NCBI RefSeq assembly: GCF_021730395.1
Contig: NC_069367.1
Span: 6,818,501 to 6,882,500 of the forward strand
Length of the DNA: 64,000 nucleotides
Source of the DNA: Mercenaria mercenaria
Taxonomy: Eukaryota; Mollusca; Bivalvia; Venerida; Veneridae
Direction: 5' to 3'
Below are positions 1 through 10,200 of the stretch, piece by piece. Within the stretch, counting starts at the first letter, position 1. Each line of letters opens with the position of its first letter. The notes beneath the pieces were generated by a model. It was not told where the DNA came from. It did not search any database and worked only from the letters and a program-made list of their open reading frames with translations. The position numbers were made by a program, and so were the translations under genes.

Positions 1-564
1 TTCAAATGATCTTTTAACAGGTTTGATTAACTATCAAGAGGTTCAAGATTTCAATATTAATTTATTAATGCATAAATATTATACAAGGTCCATCGCCACA
101 AACTAAAATGGCGATTACAATTAGTACATGAGAAAAGTACAATAACAGTTATAGGTATAAGTAATCTGTACAAATAAAACAATGTTACATTATAACCAAT
201 TAATGCATTTAAATCTATACATATATTCTTCACAATATCACATAAAACCTCAGTAACAACTGACATTAAATGAGTTATGCTGTGTTAATCCAAAATTCAC
301 ATGTGGGTATCGTGCATACAACAGTAGAATATACAGCACAGTCAATTTGTATATAATATATGTAACTGCATTTAAAGTTATGTTCATCGCAGACAAGAGA
401 AAATGGACATTATATTTATTTCAGCACTGTAATTCTTGTCATATGAATTGTGCTGTACGTTACGCGTGCCTCATGTTACATGCAAATTTCTAGTAACACA
501 CCTATATGCAACAGTTGTCTTTAAGTGCTTTCTAGCGACTGTAAAATTTCCCAACGTCCTTGGA

Positions 565-1030
565 CTTACTGTTATGATATTTTCAGGTCCTTTTTGGATC
601 ATGGAGAACATTCATTTTTACTGTAATAAAATACCGCTTAAGCTGGTGCTAGGGAACGTTGCACATTTCATTACCTCTCAGGAATATGAGTCATTCAATC
701 CGAGTCTGCAATTGCAATTATGCTGCTCGATCGCATTTATGCTCCCAAAAGACCTTTTCACAGATTTAATTAACTATCACAACAGCGGTCTTTCAGTGCC
801 GTCCGTTTGGCGGCTGTATGTCTCCCCGTACCTGGACTCAGTGTTATATTTTTTGGTCCTTTTGGATTATGGAGAACATAATTTTTTACTGCAATAGAAT
901 TCAGCTTTAGCTGGTGCTAGGAGGCGTGAGCGATGTTGCACGTTTCAATACCTCTCGAGAACAGATTCAATCAATCCCAATCTGCAGTTGTGTTGCTTAG
1001 TTGCGTTCTATGCTTTCAAATTATTGTGTC
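565..1030 (+). repeat. Two adjacent units of an interspersed repeat (ATTACCTCTC family)
   Basis: Two related units of about 200 bp lie at about 575-785 and 850-1025. Shared landmarks in order are a ggtcctttttggat block, atggagaac, an aattccgctttagctggtgc block, tgcac-tttcattacctctc, and a tctatgcttccaaa block. The open frame at 436-897 runs through the first unit, but the frame is not kept in the homologous right-hand copy, so I read it as non-coding. The first 30 bases of the window look like the tail of another unit. More copies lie at about 13150-13345 (minus), 54495-54650, 55135-55345 and 55405-55575. Confidence 0.65.
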
Positions 1031-1416
1031 ACAAATGTTATTCATTTAAAAGATACGCATGCTGATTTGAAAATTTAATAATATATGTGAATATACAAAC
1101 ACACAAGCTGAACTGAAATGCGCAAATCAATACAACATAGATTTTATCTGCCATGAGTGATCTTTGCCATCAGCGAAAGATGACCAACTGTAAATATCAC
1201 AATAAAAATTATGTATAAACTATTAACAAGATTTGAATTATTGCTGAAAATAAATAATTTCTTAACATAGTACGAATAAAATCTACTTTAAATAATTAAA
1301 TGAACTAAAGTTGCCCTTACAACATGGAAATAGGTAAATATATAACATTATTTGTTATCGAAAAGCAAAGTTATGCTTTAAAATTAATATACTCTTACAA
1401 AGGTTCAAGTGAAAAA

Positions 1417-1459
1417 AACACAACACACACACACACACGCACAAACACACACACACAAT
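1417..1459 (+). repeat. CA microsatellite
   Basis: An imperfect (CA)n tract lies in the 3' flank of the left receptor gene. The homologous place in the right copy (about 55947) keeps only a few CA units, so the tract changed length after the duplication. Confidence 0.9.
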
Positions 1460-1996
1460 ACAGAAATCATAAATCGAAATTTAAAGCAATTATTGCAAAC
1501 ATTAGCTAGTTCAATACGTTCTTGACCATAGTCCTTATAAAAAAACTTTGCTGAAACTTAAAGGTACTAACCCACAGTTGGATCAAATGTTTCAACATTT
1601 GCATTTCCAATACGTTTGGCATAAATATATATATGGTATATATATGACAGAGAACAAATGAAGAAGTGAGCGAAAATAAGTGTTAGATATTGGAACAAAG
1701 GCAAGAAGGTTGCTTTTCTTTGTTGTTTCAAAAGCATTGCAACGGTTTATTCCCTCCTGCCTAATATTTTATTTATTTTTTAGCTAAGACATGTCAATAA
1801 GTTTATATCATATGTCATTTTTACAATACGCACTTTTTATGGATTTTCGAGAGAAAACAATTTTCGTCTAAAAGTCTAAAGCGCACTTACATGGTCAGAT
1901 GTATTTTGATTAATTCAGTAGTATCAAATATACAAATTATTGAAAGTAAATCAGTTCGAATTGGTCTGTGAAAAAGTGTAATGATATAAAAGACAT

Positions 1997-4900
1997 TTAC
2001 AGTAATGGAATCATTTCAGCATCGTATATTTCTCGTTTTTCTTTCCTTTGTTTTATTTGAGTTATTGATTCTAAGATACGATCTTCAAATTTGATGTCAT
2101 TTGTGCTTATGGTGACATAGTTTTCAACATATTTTGACAAATCCTTTGGCATGTTCTCGATGCATACTTGACCTGATGTGCACAAGAGTAAGTAGTTGTA
2201 ATTCTCAAGCTGAGATTTTGTAAGAATTTCAGTCAATATGTAGAGTGAGATTTCATCATTTAATAGTCCGTCATTGACAATGTATATGACAAAGTCAGCA
2301 GCATCAAGGATGTCAGGAAGTTCTTCTCTTTTGTCAGTTCCTACCGTAAAAAGCATGTCTAACACTTTCATGGTTAGATTCCTCTCAGAGAGGAAGGACA
2401 TCAGCTTATTCTTAACATACAAATGAAGTTCATCTGGATAAGAAACAAGAATACGCTTCGAGTCTATATCAATGCACTGTTCTTTAGTGTTCGCTTCGGC
2501 GTTACCATTGTTTAGTGTAAGACTGGCGACCAGGTAATCAATTTTTTCCAAAAGTAGCTTCGCATGCCTATCTACACAGTTATTGCTTCTTATAAAAAGC
2601 CTAAGACTTCCATCTAGGTGTTTTTGTTTCTGAATAGTCTTGTCTGTAACCAAAATTAAAGAGTTTATTGATGAGGTCATGCATTTATCATACGCTATAT
2701 TCCATGATGCTTGGATAATTTTATCATTTATTGAATCTACTGGCATGCACAAGATTACACTTTTTGAACTAGCTATCATTTTTTTTATGTTTTCTATCCA
2801 TGTGTATCCTATAAAAGAATGCATGTATAGATCGCCAATTTCGTATCCTCTTTTCCTTAAATGATTAATCATCACTTCTACGAACTCTTTGTCTTCCTGA
2901 ACGTAAATGACTACAGTATCATAAAAGCTGGTTTCTTCTTTCTGTTGTTTCTTGTCAAAAGGATGTATATTAAAGAAAACAAACAATAAAACTTTAACAT
3001 TAAACCTGAAAATGTAAATTATCAATGAAAGCACTAGAAGCACGAATACCACAGAACCAATTATAATTGATGGTAGAAAGACGTGTTCACCCACACTGAA
3101 ATTATTTGTCGTTGTACACACGAAGTGTGAATCAGAGACAGCGATGAACTGCCTGATGTTATTAGACTTTTCCAAACACTGAACTTTTATCCAGTCAGCT
3201 ATAAGGTCTTCATCATTTAGTAGCCATGTCTTCATCCATCTCATTGTGCAATCGCAAACAAATGGATTGTTTGACAATGTCAGTTTTGTCAACTGTAGTG
3301 ATTGTATTTGAATTGGAAGATAGGTCAGGTTATTTGAGTGCAGATAGACGATCCGAACGATGCTCAATTTGTTAATAACTGATGCAGAGATTTGTTTTAT
3401 ATGATTATTTGCTAGATTTAAAATTGTTACGTTTTCTAAATATGAGAATGAACTGACTTTTGAAATATTTGAGTTCTCAAACCACAACTCTAATGTATAC
3501 GGTGGTAATATTTGGGGCATTTCCACCAGAGAACGACCTCTGCAGTCAACTATGATCGTGTCTATAGATTTTCTTTTAAAGCAGTCACATTTCTGTGGAC
3601 ACTCTGTCATAGTTACCGCGCAATACTTATCTCTCTCTGTGATATTCCACATAAATCGGCCCCGTAATTCTGATGGATGCTCGCACTGAAAAGTGTTCAA
3701 AGAGAGCCTGGCTAACTGCATCTGGCCTGTCCCGTTAGCAATTTCATACAACCTGCGAATTACGTATGTGTCACAATTACATGTGAGTGGATTTCCATTA
3801 AAAATCAGAGTAAAATGTGATAGCAAAGTTAAAAGTTTGCTCAACTGCAGGGCAGTTACTTTTTCAGATGGAATAGTTTTGATTTCATTATCATAAAGTA
3901 GAACTATCGGAAGCGGTTCTTGTGACTTTAAAGGTATTGCTAATTGTGTTTCAACTTCTTTTTCAGCTATGTTCAAGTTACTCAAATGATCCAAAAGTCT
4001 AATGATACTTTGTCCAGTTAATTTTGCATCACCTATATGATATATACTTAAAAATGTAGCATAAAAAGGCCAGACAGGAATGTTTTTTAGAGGATTAGAA
4101 TTCAGATAGAGCACTTTAAGAGAATTAGTTTGATTCTTGAAAATATTTGCTGGTAAATATTCTATTAAATTGTTATTTAGATCTATTTCCTGTATATTTG
4201 AAAGTGACTGAAATGGGTCACTGTGAATACTTTTTATTAAATTACCAGACACGTCAATGGTCAAAATACTTCTTAAACCTTTGAATATATTTTGCGGTAA
4301 CACTGTTAATTTGTTATTTTGGAGATAGAGGTATTTCACCAGAGGCTGATTTTGAAACAACTCCTCATCTATACTTTCTATGTTGTTGTTGGAAAGATCA
4401 ATTGTTGTACTTACAACTATTTCGTAGAATAGAACAGGTTTCATAGAGTCAATAGCCATCTCGGATATTCGTATTTCATCGCCACTTCCACTTAAATATA
4501 GCAAACTTTGATTGATTTGGCAATTAAGTAAAACAAGAGACGTTTCTGAAAACAAGTAATAATATGGATATGATTTCTGCATAAAGTAAAAAAACAATTT
4601 CATCACATCCATTATTGCTCTATCTTTCGTTTTGCCCTTGGTATGATTCCTATTGAATGGAAAGTGCAAAGCGCCGTGTATGTTTACGTTACATAGAACT
4701 AGGGTATATAAATTTGGGAACCGTTCTTGAAGTGCAGTAGAATTTATATCCAAGCAAATTTTTAGAGAAAGTATAACTGTCCTGGAAAATGTTTGTTTGC
4801 AAGAATACCAAAATAACATTTTGCTAAAATTGGTTTTCTCTTCTTCACATGAATTTTGAATCAGAAGCATTTGAAGATCGGACGCGTACATGCAGTTAGT

Positions 4901-5380
4901 GTCCATCTCAAAAATCTTCGGATTTTCGAATACTTGTAACATGACGATTCTTCCAAATGTTAGAAAAACATTAACCTCCTCAACAGCAACTGAACATTTA
5001 TACAGAATTAATACTATATTCCACTTTTGTGTGACGATCCTTAAACTAGAGTTGAAGGGCATGAAATGAATTTGAGATTGATAAGGACACACAAATTTTA
5101 CAGCAATCGTCAGATCAGATGGGTTGATTGTCCCAATGTTATTTTCGTCTTGTTCATTTGTTGATGATAAAACTACGTAAATAGATGTCGTGTTTACCGA
5201 GCATTCTTCTTTTTCAAAAATTTGGAAATTGACATATCTGTCCAGAGGATTTTTTATATTCCCTTCTTTCTGTTCATCTTCAGAATAGAGTAACGTACAA
5301 ACTTCAGCATAGCTCAAAACCTTTAATAAGCTACACGGGACTATTGCCAAAAGTATGTACATTATTTTCATACATTTCAT
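1997..5380 (-). CDS. Toll-like receptor with two LRR/LRRCT modules and tandem TIR-like domains (paralogue 1)
   Basis: A type I membrane pattern receptor read from one uninterrupted 1127-codon exon. Residues 1-24 are a signal peptide. Residues 25-320 are extracellular, cysteine-bearing and without clear LRRs. Regular LRRs run about 325-440, with a less regular stretch to 525. A first LRRCT (NPLTCNCD, about 530-587) is followed by an LRRNT (CPQKCDC, 594-600), LRRs at about 629-700 and a second LRRCT (NNPFVCDCTMRWM, about 704-755). This is the multiple-cysteine-cluster layout also seen in Drosophila Toll. One membrane helix spans 768-791. TIR 1 is about 819-953 (YDTVVIYVQED as box 1; WIENI and SVILCMP follow). 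A second TIR-like domain, about 975-1110, starts RILVSYPDE and keeps the DAADFVIYIV strand. Neither has a clear RDxxPG BB-loop, and the usual WxxxE of the alpha-C helix reads WNIAYD, so NADase activity looks unlikely. Many N-x-S/T sites lie in the ectodomain. Presumed role: innate immune sensing at the cell surface or endosome; the ligand is unknown. There is no intron, and a TATA-like box lies about 50 bp upstream of the ATG. Confidence 0.93.
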   Translation of the reverse strand: MKCMKIMYILLAIVPCSLLKVLSYAEVCTLLYSEDEQKEGNIKNPLDRYVNFQIFEKEECSVNTTSIYVVLSSTNEQDENNIGTINPSDLTIAVKFVCPYQSQIHFMPFNSSLRIVTQKWNIVLILYKCSVAVEEVNVFLTFGRIVMLQVFENPKIFEMDTNCMYASDLQMLLIQNSCEEEKTNFSKMLFWYSCKQTFSRTVILSLKICLDINSTALQERFPNLYTLVLCNVNIHGALHFPFNRNHTKGKTKDRAIMDVMKLFFYFMQKSYPYYYLFSETSLVLLNCQINQSLLYLSGSGDEIRISEMAIDSMKPVLFYEIVVSTTIDLSNNNIESIDEELFQNQPLVKYLYLQNNKLTVLPQNIFKGLRSILTIDVSGNLIKSIHSDPFQSLSNIQEIDLNNNLIEYLPANIFKNQTNSLKVLYLNSNPLKNIPVWPFYATFLSIYHIGDAKLTGQSIIRLLDHLSNLNIAEKEVETQLAIPLKSQEPLPIVLLYDNEIKTIPSEKVTALQLSKLLTLLSHFTLIFNGNPLTCNCDTYVIRRLYEIANGTGQMQLARLSLNTFQCEHPSELRGRFMWNITERDKYCAVTMTECPQKCDCFKRKSIDTIIVDCRGRSLVEMPQILPPYTLELWFENSNISKVSSFSYLENVTILNLANNHIKQISASVINKLSIVRIVYLHSNNLTYLPIQIQSLQLTKLTLSNNPFVCDCTMRWMKTWLLNDEDLIADWIKVQCLEKSNNIRQFIAVSDSHFVCTTTNNFSVGEHVFLPSIIIGSVVFVLLVLSLIIYIFRFNVKVLLFVFFNIHPFDKKQQKEETSFYDTVVIYVQEDKEFVEVMINHLRKRGYEIGDLYMHSFIGYTWIENIKKMIASSKSVILCMPVDSINDKIIQASWNIAYDKCMTSSINSLILVTDKTIQKQKHLDGSLRLFIRSNNCVDRHAKLLLEKIDYLVASLTLNNGNAEANTKEQCIDIDSKRILVSYPDELHLYVKNKLMSFLSERNLTMKVLDMLFTVGTDKREELPDILDAADFVIYIVNDGLLNDEISLYILTEILTKSQLENYNYLLLCTSGQVCIENMPKDLSKYVENYVTISTNDIKFEDRILESITQIKQRKEKREIYDAEMIPLL

Positions 5381-6090
5381 AGTTGCAGTTAATTTTAATA
5401 TTCCTTAATATTTGTATAGCGTCAACAGTTTTATATAATTTAAACCATGTATATAAGTGTCTGTATTGATTTTTATTGTCATGTATATCGCATTGGAAAC
5501 AGCCAGTTCTGTGGCATCAGTAGAACGTCCAACATATAGTTCAGACTTAATCACTGGCCTTTCTAACGCAGGTATTTACAATACCATACTATCATATATA
5601 TCCCAACCATATCGTATCGAATGCACTTTTATATAATGTCCTAGCATGTATGTATGTATGTATGAATATTAGCCGATCCTCGCTTTTATTTAAATATTTA
5701 AAAAGCATAAATTGCCCGAAATGTCCTCACTTTTGATCAGTTATCAAACCGCAATAAAGAGTTACTTTATGTTAGCTTTATTTGTAACTTTTCTTCTTAA
5801 ATGTTTTCTACCATACTTTGATAACAGTTCATCATATAAAAAGAATGGTGAATACGGAAGTTTTGTAAAATGTATTTGATTGGATACTTGTATAGCTTGC
5901 GAGACTGATTGAGAAATTTAAACCCCATTGGTTTTGACAGAATGAATAATTTGAATACCATTTACAAAATAAAACCCATTCATAATATCTTGTTACATTT
6001 TTAAGCTCACTCATCTGTTATTTATTGAAAAATACCCTATATAATTTATTTTTGGTTAATGTCTATGGACTAGAAGGAAAATGAAAAAGG
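5381..6090. other. Upstream flank of TLR paralogue 1
   Basis: AT-rich, with a short TATG/TGTA microsatellite at about 5644-5664. Most of it aligns to the upstream flank of the right copy. No gene seen. Confidence 0.6.
5428..5440 (-). promoter_or_regulatory. Probable TATA box of TLR paralogue 1
   Basis: On the minus strand the sequence aattatataaaac lies about 50 bp before the ATG at 5380. The right copy keeps an AT-rich TATA-like box (tttataaa) at the same distance, and the bases between box and ATG also match (a tatagc block and an aaggaatatt block). This suggests a very short 5' UTR. Inferred from position and conservation only. Confidence 0.4.
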
Positions 6091-6094
6091 TATA

Positions 6095-6570
6095 TTCGAG
6101 GGGTGATCCAGAATTACTCGGAAAACATCTGAAAAAATAAATAAAACTGTTCAAGATGCGCAGATATAAATTTATTTGCGTATGTAACTATGTAATGTGC
6201 ATAACCATACAACATTTGAATCAAATAATACATTTCTTTAGACAAAATTCAATGTTTGTGTATTTTAGTAACACTGAAGCGGTGCAACGTCAAATTTCAT
6301 TATGTGGCGTCATCTTTGTTCTCATTTTATGCATGATAATGTCAACTTAAAGCATCATTAAGCAAGGATGAGAGCATAACACAATATATTCTCCACTGTA
6401 TTAAATACGCTTCTCCCACCGGCTTACCTACGTTATCTATGCTATTTAGAAAATGGTTAGGTTTGGATAGATATTGTTTCAGGAACTGTTGAACGACACA
6501 AACGCAATTTCCCTTTTTTCATCAACTGGGAGCTTCAGAAATCCATCTCGTAGCAACTTTAGAGTTTAAT
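6095..6570 (-). pseudogene. Mariner-like transposase remnant (left duplicate copy)
   Basis: On the minus strand about 6440-6560 reads KVATRWISEAP followed, after a frame change, by VVQQFLKQY. This resembles the region after the DNA-binding part of mariner transposases (K-V-x-A-R-W-x-P-x-L-L-T). The homologous place in the right copy reads VATNWIPKLL then VVQQVLKQY, closer to the family pattern. The edge at about 6095 (gaggggtgatccagaatta) resembles a mariner terminal repeat. Heavily decayed, with several stops and shifts. Present in both duplicates, so it predates the duplication. Confidence 0.42.
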
Positions 6571-6799
6571 TCTTTCAGTATCTGGAACACTTTCTTTTAA
6601 GAACTATTAATATTTACGGTATACCATCGTTCCATGTGGATCTACCGAGTGATTCATTGTGTTGAACATTTTTGTGATCGCGTCTTGCGAAAGAAACAAA
6701 TTAGTATAACATCTGGGAGATGTCGTATAATTTCGTTTTTACGAACTATTATTTTTTAAAAGTGAAATCTTACTTCGTAATAATGAAATACTAATTCGT

Positions 6800-7790
6800 T
6801 ATAAGAAATAAAAGAAGACCAGTCTACAATATAAAACAAAAGTGTCGTATGGTACTTGATGGGTTCCGGAATTTTCGGATTTCTGACTCCTTATTTTTTA
6901 TGTGATTAAACATCCTATTAATGTTTGTGAACATTATGCTAATTGTTTTCATACTCATATTTATACAGCTCGTTGAACAGACGATGTATACTTGAGCGGA
7001 AGTATAAGTCACCGAAGGTTGTTGGAAGCTCTACTCGAATAAACTACAGGATTTTGCCTAAAGCAGAGTGATATGTTTTTGACAGACAGACTGATCACAC
7101 TACCAAATCAAATGAAAGCATTGAAAACTCTGAAAAATCTGATATACCAGAAAATGCCGCAATAATGTTATAAAGTCAGTGAATTTTATATGAAATAAGG
7201 AACAGCCGGATTCGATGGTGTTCAGCCTCTAAACCACTCCACATAACTATATAACATTCTTTTAAACTCGGATAAACTTTTTTATTTTATTGTAAAACTC
7301 CATTACAGTAAGCTAAAGTGGAAAATCAAGTATTATTAATATTTGGTTTCAATGCTTGAACTGCTGTTTCATCAACCGTTTCAGCAAGGTCTTTACTTAA
7401 TGCCGGTTAAATACAATAAGGTTGAACAAAGCGTAATTGCCTGTCTATTTTGTACTGAAATATACGACCAGCTAAACTTGCTAGGGATATCATTTATCAC
7501 TGTGGTATGAGTGTTGTTCAAAAATAACGTAGATTTTTTTTTTAACTTTAACACACTTTAATGATGCAAAACAAAAATACATCATCTTGATTCGCAGTCT
7601 TTCTACTTACTTCATCGCAAATTTGACGTGATTACGACCAAGGCCTTCTAGAAAACAATCACTTACATTAACCCGGCGCCCAATAATCATACTTCGACGA
7701 CGTTAACAACGCCATGACTTCATCGAAATGCTTTCATTAAGTTTGCATCAATTTATATCTGTAGATTTCTGTTATTAAATTCGATTAACA
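6800..7790. other. AT-rich stretch without recognised genes
   Basis: It lies beyond the end of the duplication. No repeats or coding pattern recognised. It separates two mariner-like pieces and may contain the unrecognisable middle of one element. Confidence 0.5.
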
Positions 7791-7792
7791 AT

Positions 7793-7925
7793 ACCCAAGT
7801 AATAATAAGTTGATTGGTTAGAAAACTGAAAATAGTATGAACACTTATGCCAAACATCTCAGACAAAGTTAGCACCGTAAACAGATGGTCTTTATCCAAG
7901 GCGTCATAGATCGACATTAACATCG
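7793..7925 (-). pseudogene. Mariner-like transposase fragment, helix-turn-helix part
   Basis: The minus-strand frame reads ALDKDHLFTVLTLSEMFGIS and then HTIFSFLTNQL. This fits the second helix-turn-helix of mariner transposases (I-x-E-D-R-x-x-T-V-x-x-L-x-E-x-x-G-I-S-x-x-S-V-x-x-I-L). It has the same orientation as the fragment at 6.4-6.6 kb, which is the next part of such a protein, so the two may be halves of one interrupted element. The surrounding 8010-8440 holds no pattern I could read. Confidence 0.42.
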
Positions 7926-8447
7926 AATAACGGATTTATTTGTTTTCTCTCTCGATGTGAGCTGTCTTTTAGTAATTCTGTGTATTTTGCGACGCGATTG
8001 TTTCACTCGAAGATCAAGACACAGATGACCGAACATTGTTGTCGTGTCTACTTCCTTAGTTTATACACGCCAAAACCTCTACAATACTTAACGTCTGCTT
8101 GAGTATCTATGCGATCCGATGGTGACATTACGTACATGCCTTATAAACAAGAATGCTCAATTAGTTTAAACGTTGTTTATTTCCCAATAACGCCAATCTT
8201 TCGGTGCATGTCGCCCTGACGTGTTGCTGTACTTACGAGGCCTATTTCCAGGTAAACAAGTGGACTATCAGTGCGAACATTAACGGTCGAATTTAGATCA
8301 TTCAGATGAAAAAGCGACAGCGCTGACTACGCGTAGCTATAGTAATCAAAACCTTCTACGCGCATCACCTATCAGCAAAAATGTTACAAAACATGTATGC
8401 CCAAATTACACAAAGATCGCGAATACTACGGTATTACATTTTATCAC

Positions 8448-8760
8448 ATGTTTGACGTCGCGGGAGTGAAATAAAGCCATTACATAAAAATGAGGATATT
8501 GCATGAGCTTCTTTTCATATTGAATTTATTAAACGAGTTGAATAAAAGAATAAAATGCGAGGCTCTGTCGAGCATTTTATCAATTTTATTCAACGAGTTT
8601 AATAAATTAAATGTGGAAAATCACGAATGTAATATTCTTGATATCACATGTAAGCTTTTCCTGTCGAAACAAATAAATCTACTTTCTTTAACTTTTATAA
8701 CAAGTCAATTTGACCAACGTCTGCTATATTGTAAACGACGTCGACGTTAAAGCTTTATTA
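8448..8760 (+). repeat. Fold-back repeat with a 42-bp inverted stem
   Basis: Positions 8522-8609 form a near-perfect palindrome: the left arm carries attaaacgagttgaataaaa and the right arm its reverse complement, around a gaggctctgtcgag centre. The lead-in (cacatgtttgacgtcgcggg at 8448) recurs at about 27258 and part of the stem at about 27850-27900, so this is a repeated element. The 86-codon frame at 8490-8750 passes through the palindrome and is not a gene. Confidence 0.7.
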
Positions 8761-8784
8761 CACTAGTCTATTATCATTCCATTA

Positions 8785-9820
8785 ACAAAGGGCCGAGGGA
8801 AGAAAAGAGTTAAAATATAGGGTTGTTCTTGCATGAATGTTATTGATATTGTTAGAATTGCGGAGGTTATAGGGGTGTTCTGGCCAACAAGATCAGGTAG
8901 AAAAGATGAAAGGTAGGTTGGTGTGAGACCATTTGTCATTTTATACAGCTGAATGAGTTTGTGTTTTTCCTACGCTCAGAAAGTGTTTCCCAGTTAACTT
9001 CACGGTAAAGTTCATCTAAAGATTTTATAAGCTTGGTTGCATCTGTCATTATTCGTGCAGCCTCGTTTTGGATTTTATTGAGTTCTTGCTTCTCGTAGGT
9101 TGTACAATTATCCCATACTATATCAGCATATTCAATGATCAGACGGATAAATGAAATGTAAATAATTTCTAAAGCCCGGCGGTATAATTTAAATTTAAGT
9201 TTACGCATGATATTAATTCTAGCCCATGCTTTTTCTTTTATATAGTTAATATGGGAATGCCAGGATCCGTCATTAGCATGGAAGATTCCAAGATGTTTGT
9301 GTCCAGAGACTTGTGAAATTTGTTGATCTGGTTCTAAGTGCTTTCTGTGTAAAGAGTAAAGTCTTCAATAAGATGGGTGAGTCGAAACTGTTGACACAGT
9401 GAGTTTACTTTTCGGAAGGAAGAAGAAGAGATAACATTTAGATCGAAATCTCCAGTGACTATAACATCTGAAATGCCTGTATCCACTGTTAATCCTAGAG
9501 AGTCTTCGATGAGTGAGTTGTAGATTATGTCGGATAGAATACACCTAACAAAACTTTTTAATGCCAGTCAATCTCAGTTCAAGCCAGATACATTCTTAAC
9601 GTTTAAGTTCTAAGTCAGTTCTTCGAACAAAGGAAATAAATTCCTTAACATATATAATTACACCCCCAAGAGTATCATTAACACGGACTTTTCTAACAGT
9701 TTGATTAAAGCCAGGAAACAGAAGATCAGCTGTAGTCACTGAGTCGCTTAACCATGTTTCAGTGAAAACACGGATATCGATGTTACACAATTCAGCATTA
9801 GTACTATGAAATGAAACCAG
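8785..9820 (-). mobile_element. Non-LTR retrotransposon (LINE) fragment, endonuclease plus RT C-terminal region
   Basis: Read on the minus strand. The 5' part (9820 to about 9370) encodes an AP-endonuclease: CNIDIRVFTETWLSD, GGVIIYVK and a VTGDFDLNV stretch matching the conserved GDFN motif. Then the catalytic RT core is missing, and from about 9340 the frame resumes with HKHLGIF, SWHSHINYIKEKAW, RLIIEYADIVWDN and LNKIQNEAARI, typical of the thumb and C-terminal part of CR1/Jockey-type ORF2. It continues past 8936 with KMTNGLTPTYLSSFLPDL and, one frame over, RTTLYFNSFLPSALC. So this is an internally deleted copy with a few frameshifts. No target-site duplication recognised. Confidence 0.85.
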
Positions 9821-9829
9821 ACAAAATGA

Positions 9830-10200
9830 CTTTTATTGAAATTGCAGGCCAACATGACGTTAAGTGTGTGTTTTCTCATTTTAAGTAATTGTCACGATGA
9901 AATGCAGAAACAAAACGCCTTCATATATAGAAACCTTTGGAATTTACCTCTAGACTGATATGACTTGCCAAAAGCAAATGTATCCCTATATGAACTTCTG
10001 ACTTTTAGTCTGGAATAACTTTAGAAATTACAAACATATGTACATGAAAGGAAGAGAACAAAAGGAATAGACATTATGATGTTTATGTTGTAGAAGGTCT
10101 GTGTGATGTGTCATTAAAGTTTTTGTGTAAAAACGTGTATTGAAAAATAGTACTATTTGTGAAGTATAAATGAACAAATGACGATGTCAATAATACGTTA
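9830..10200. other. Non-coding stretch
   Basis: AT-rich sequence with no feature recognised, between a LINE fragment and a degenerate repeat array. Confidence 0.5.

Larger units (their letters stand above)
1..6800. repeat. Left copy of a direct segmental duplication carrying a TLR gene
   Basis: This block matches about 54600-61460 in the same orientation, about 54.6 kb away. The match covers the 3' flank (the stretch from about 436 matches about 55000), the whole receptor gene, its promoter and the upstream mariner-like remnant. It starts at or before the window edge and fades around 6800. Small indels and substitutions are common, so the duplication is not recent. The left copy has a longer CA microsatellite; the right copy has an extra 197-bp hairpin element and a poly-G tract. 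Confidence 0.9.

Noticed and set aside
436-897. 153-codon open frame near the window start
   Set aside because: It runs through a dispersed repeat unit, and the frame is not kept in the homologous right-hand copy.
2640-3896. Plus-strand frames inside the first receptor gene
   Set aside because: Antisense shadows of a well-supported 1127-codon gene; the same shadows occur in the second paralogue.
8490-8750. 86-codon open frame
   Set aside because: It is created by a long palindrome; its two halves encode the two arms.
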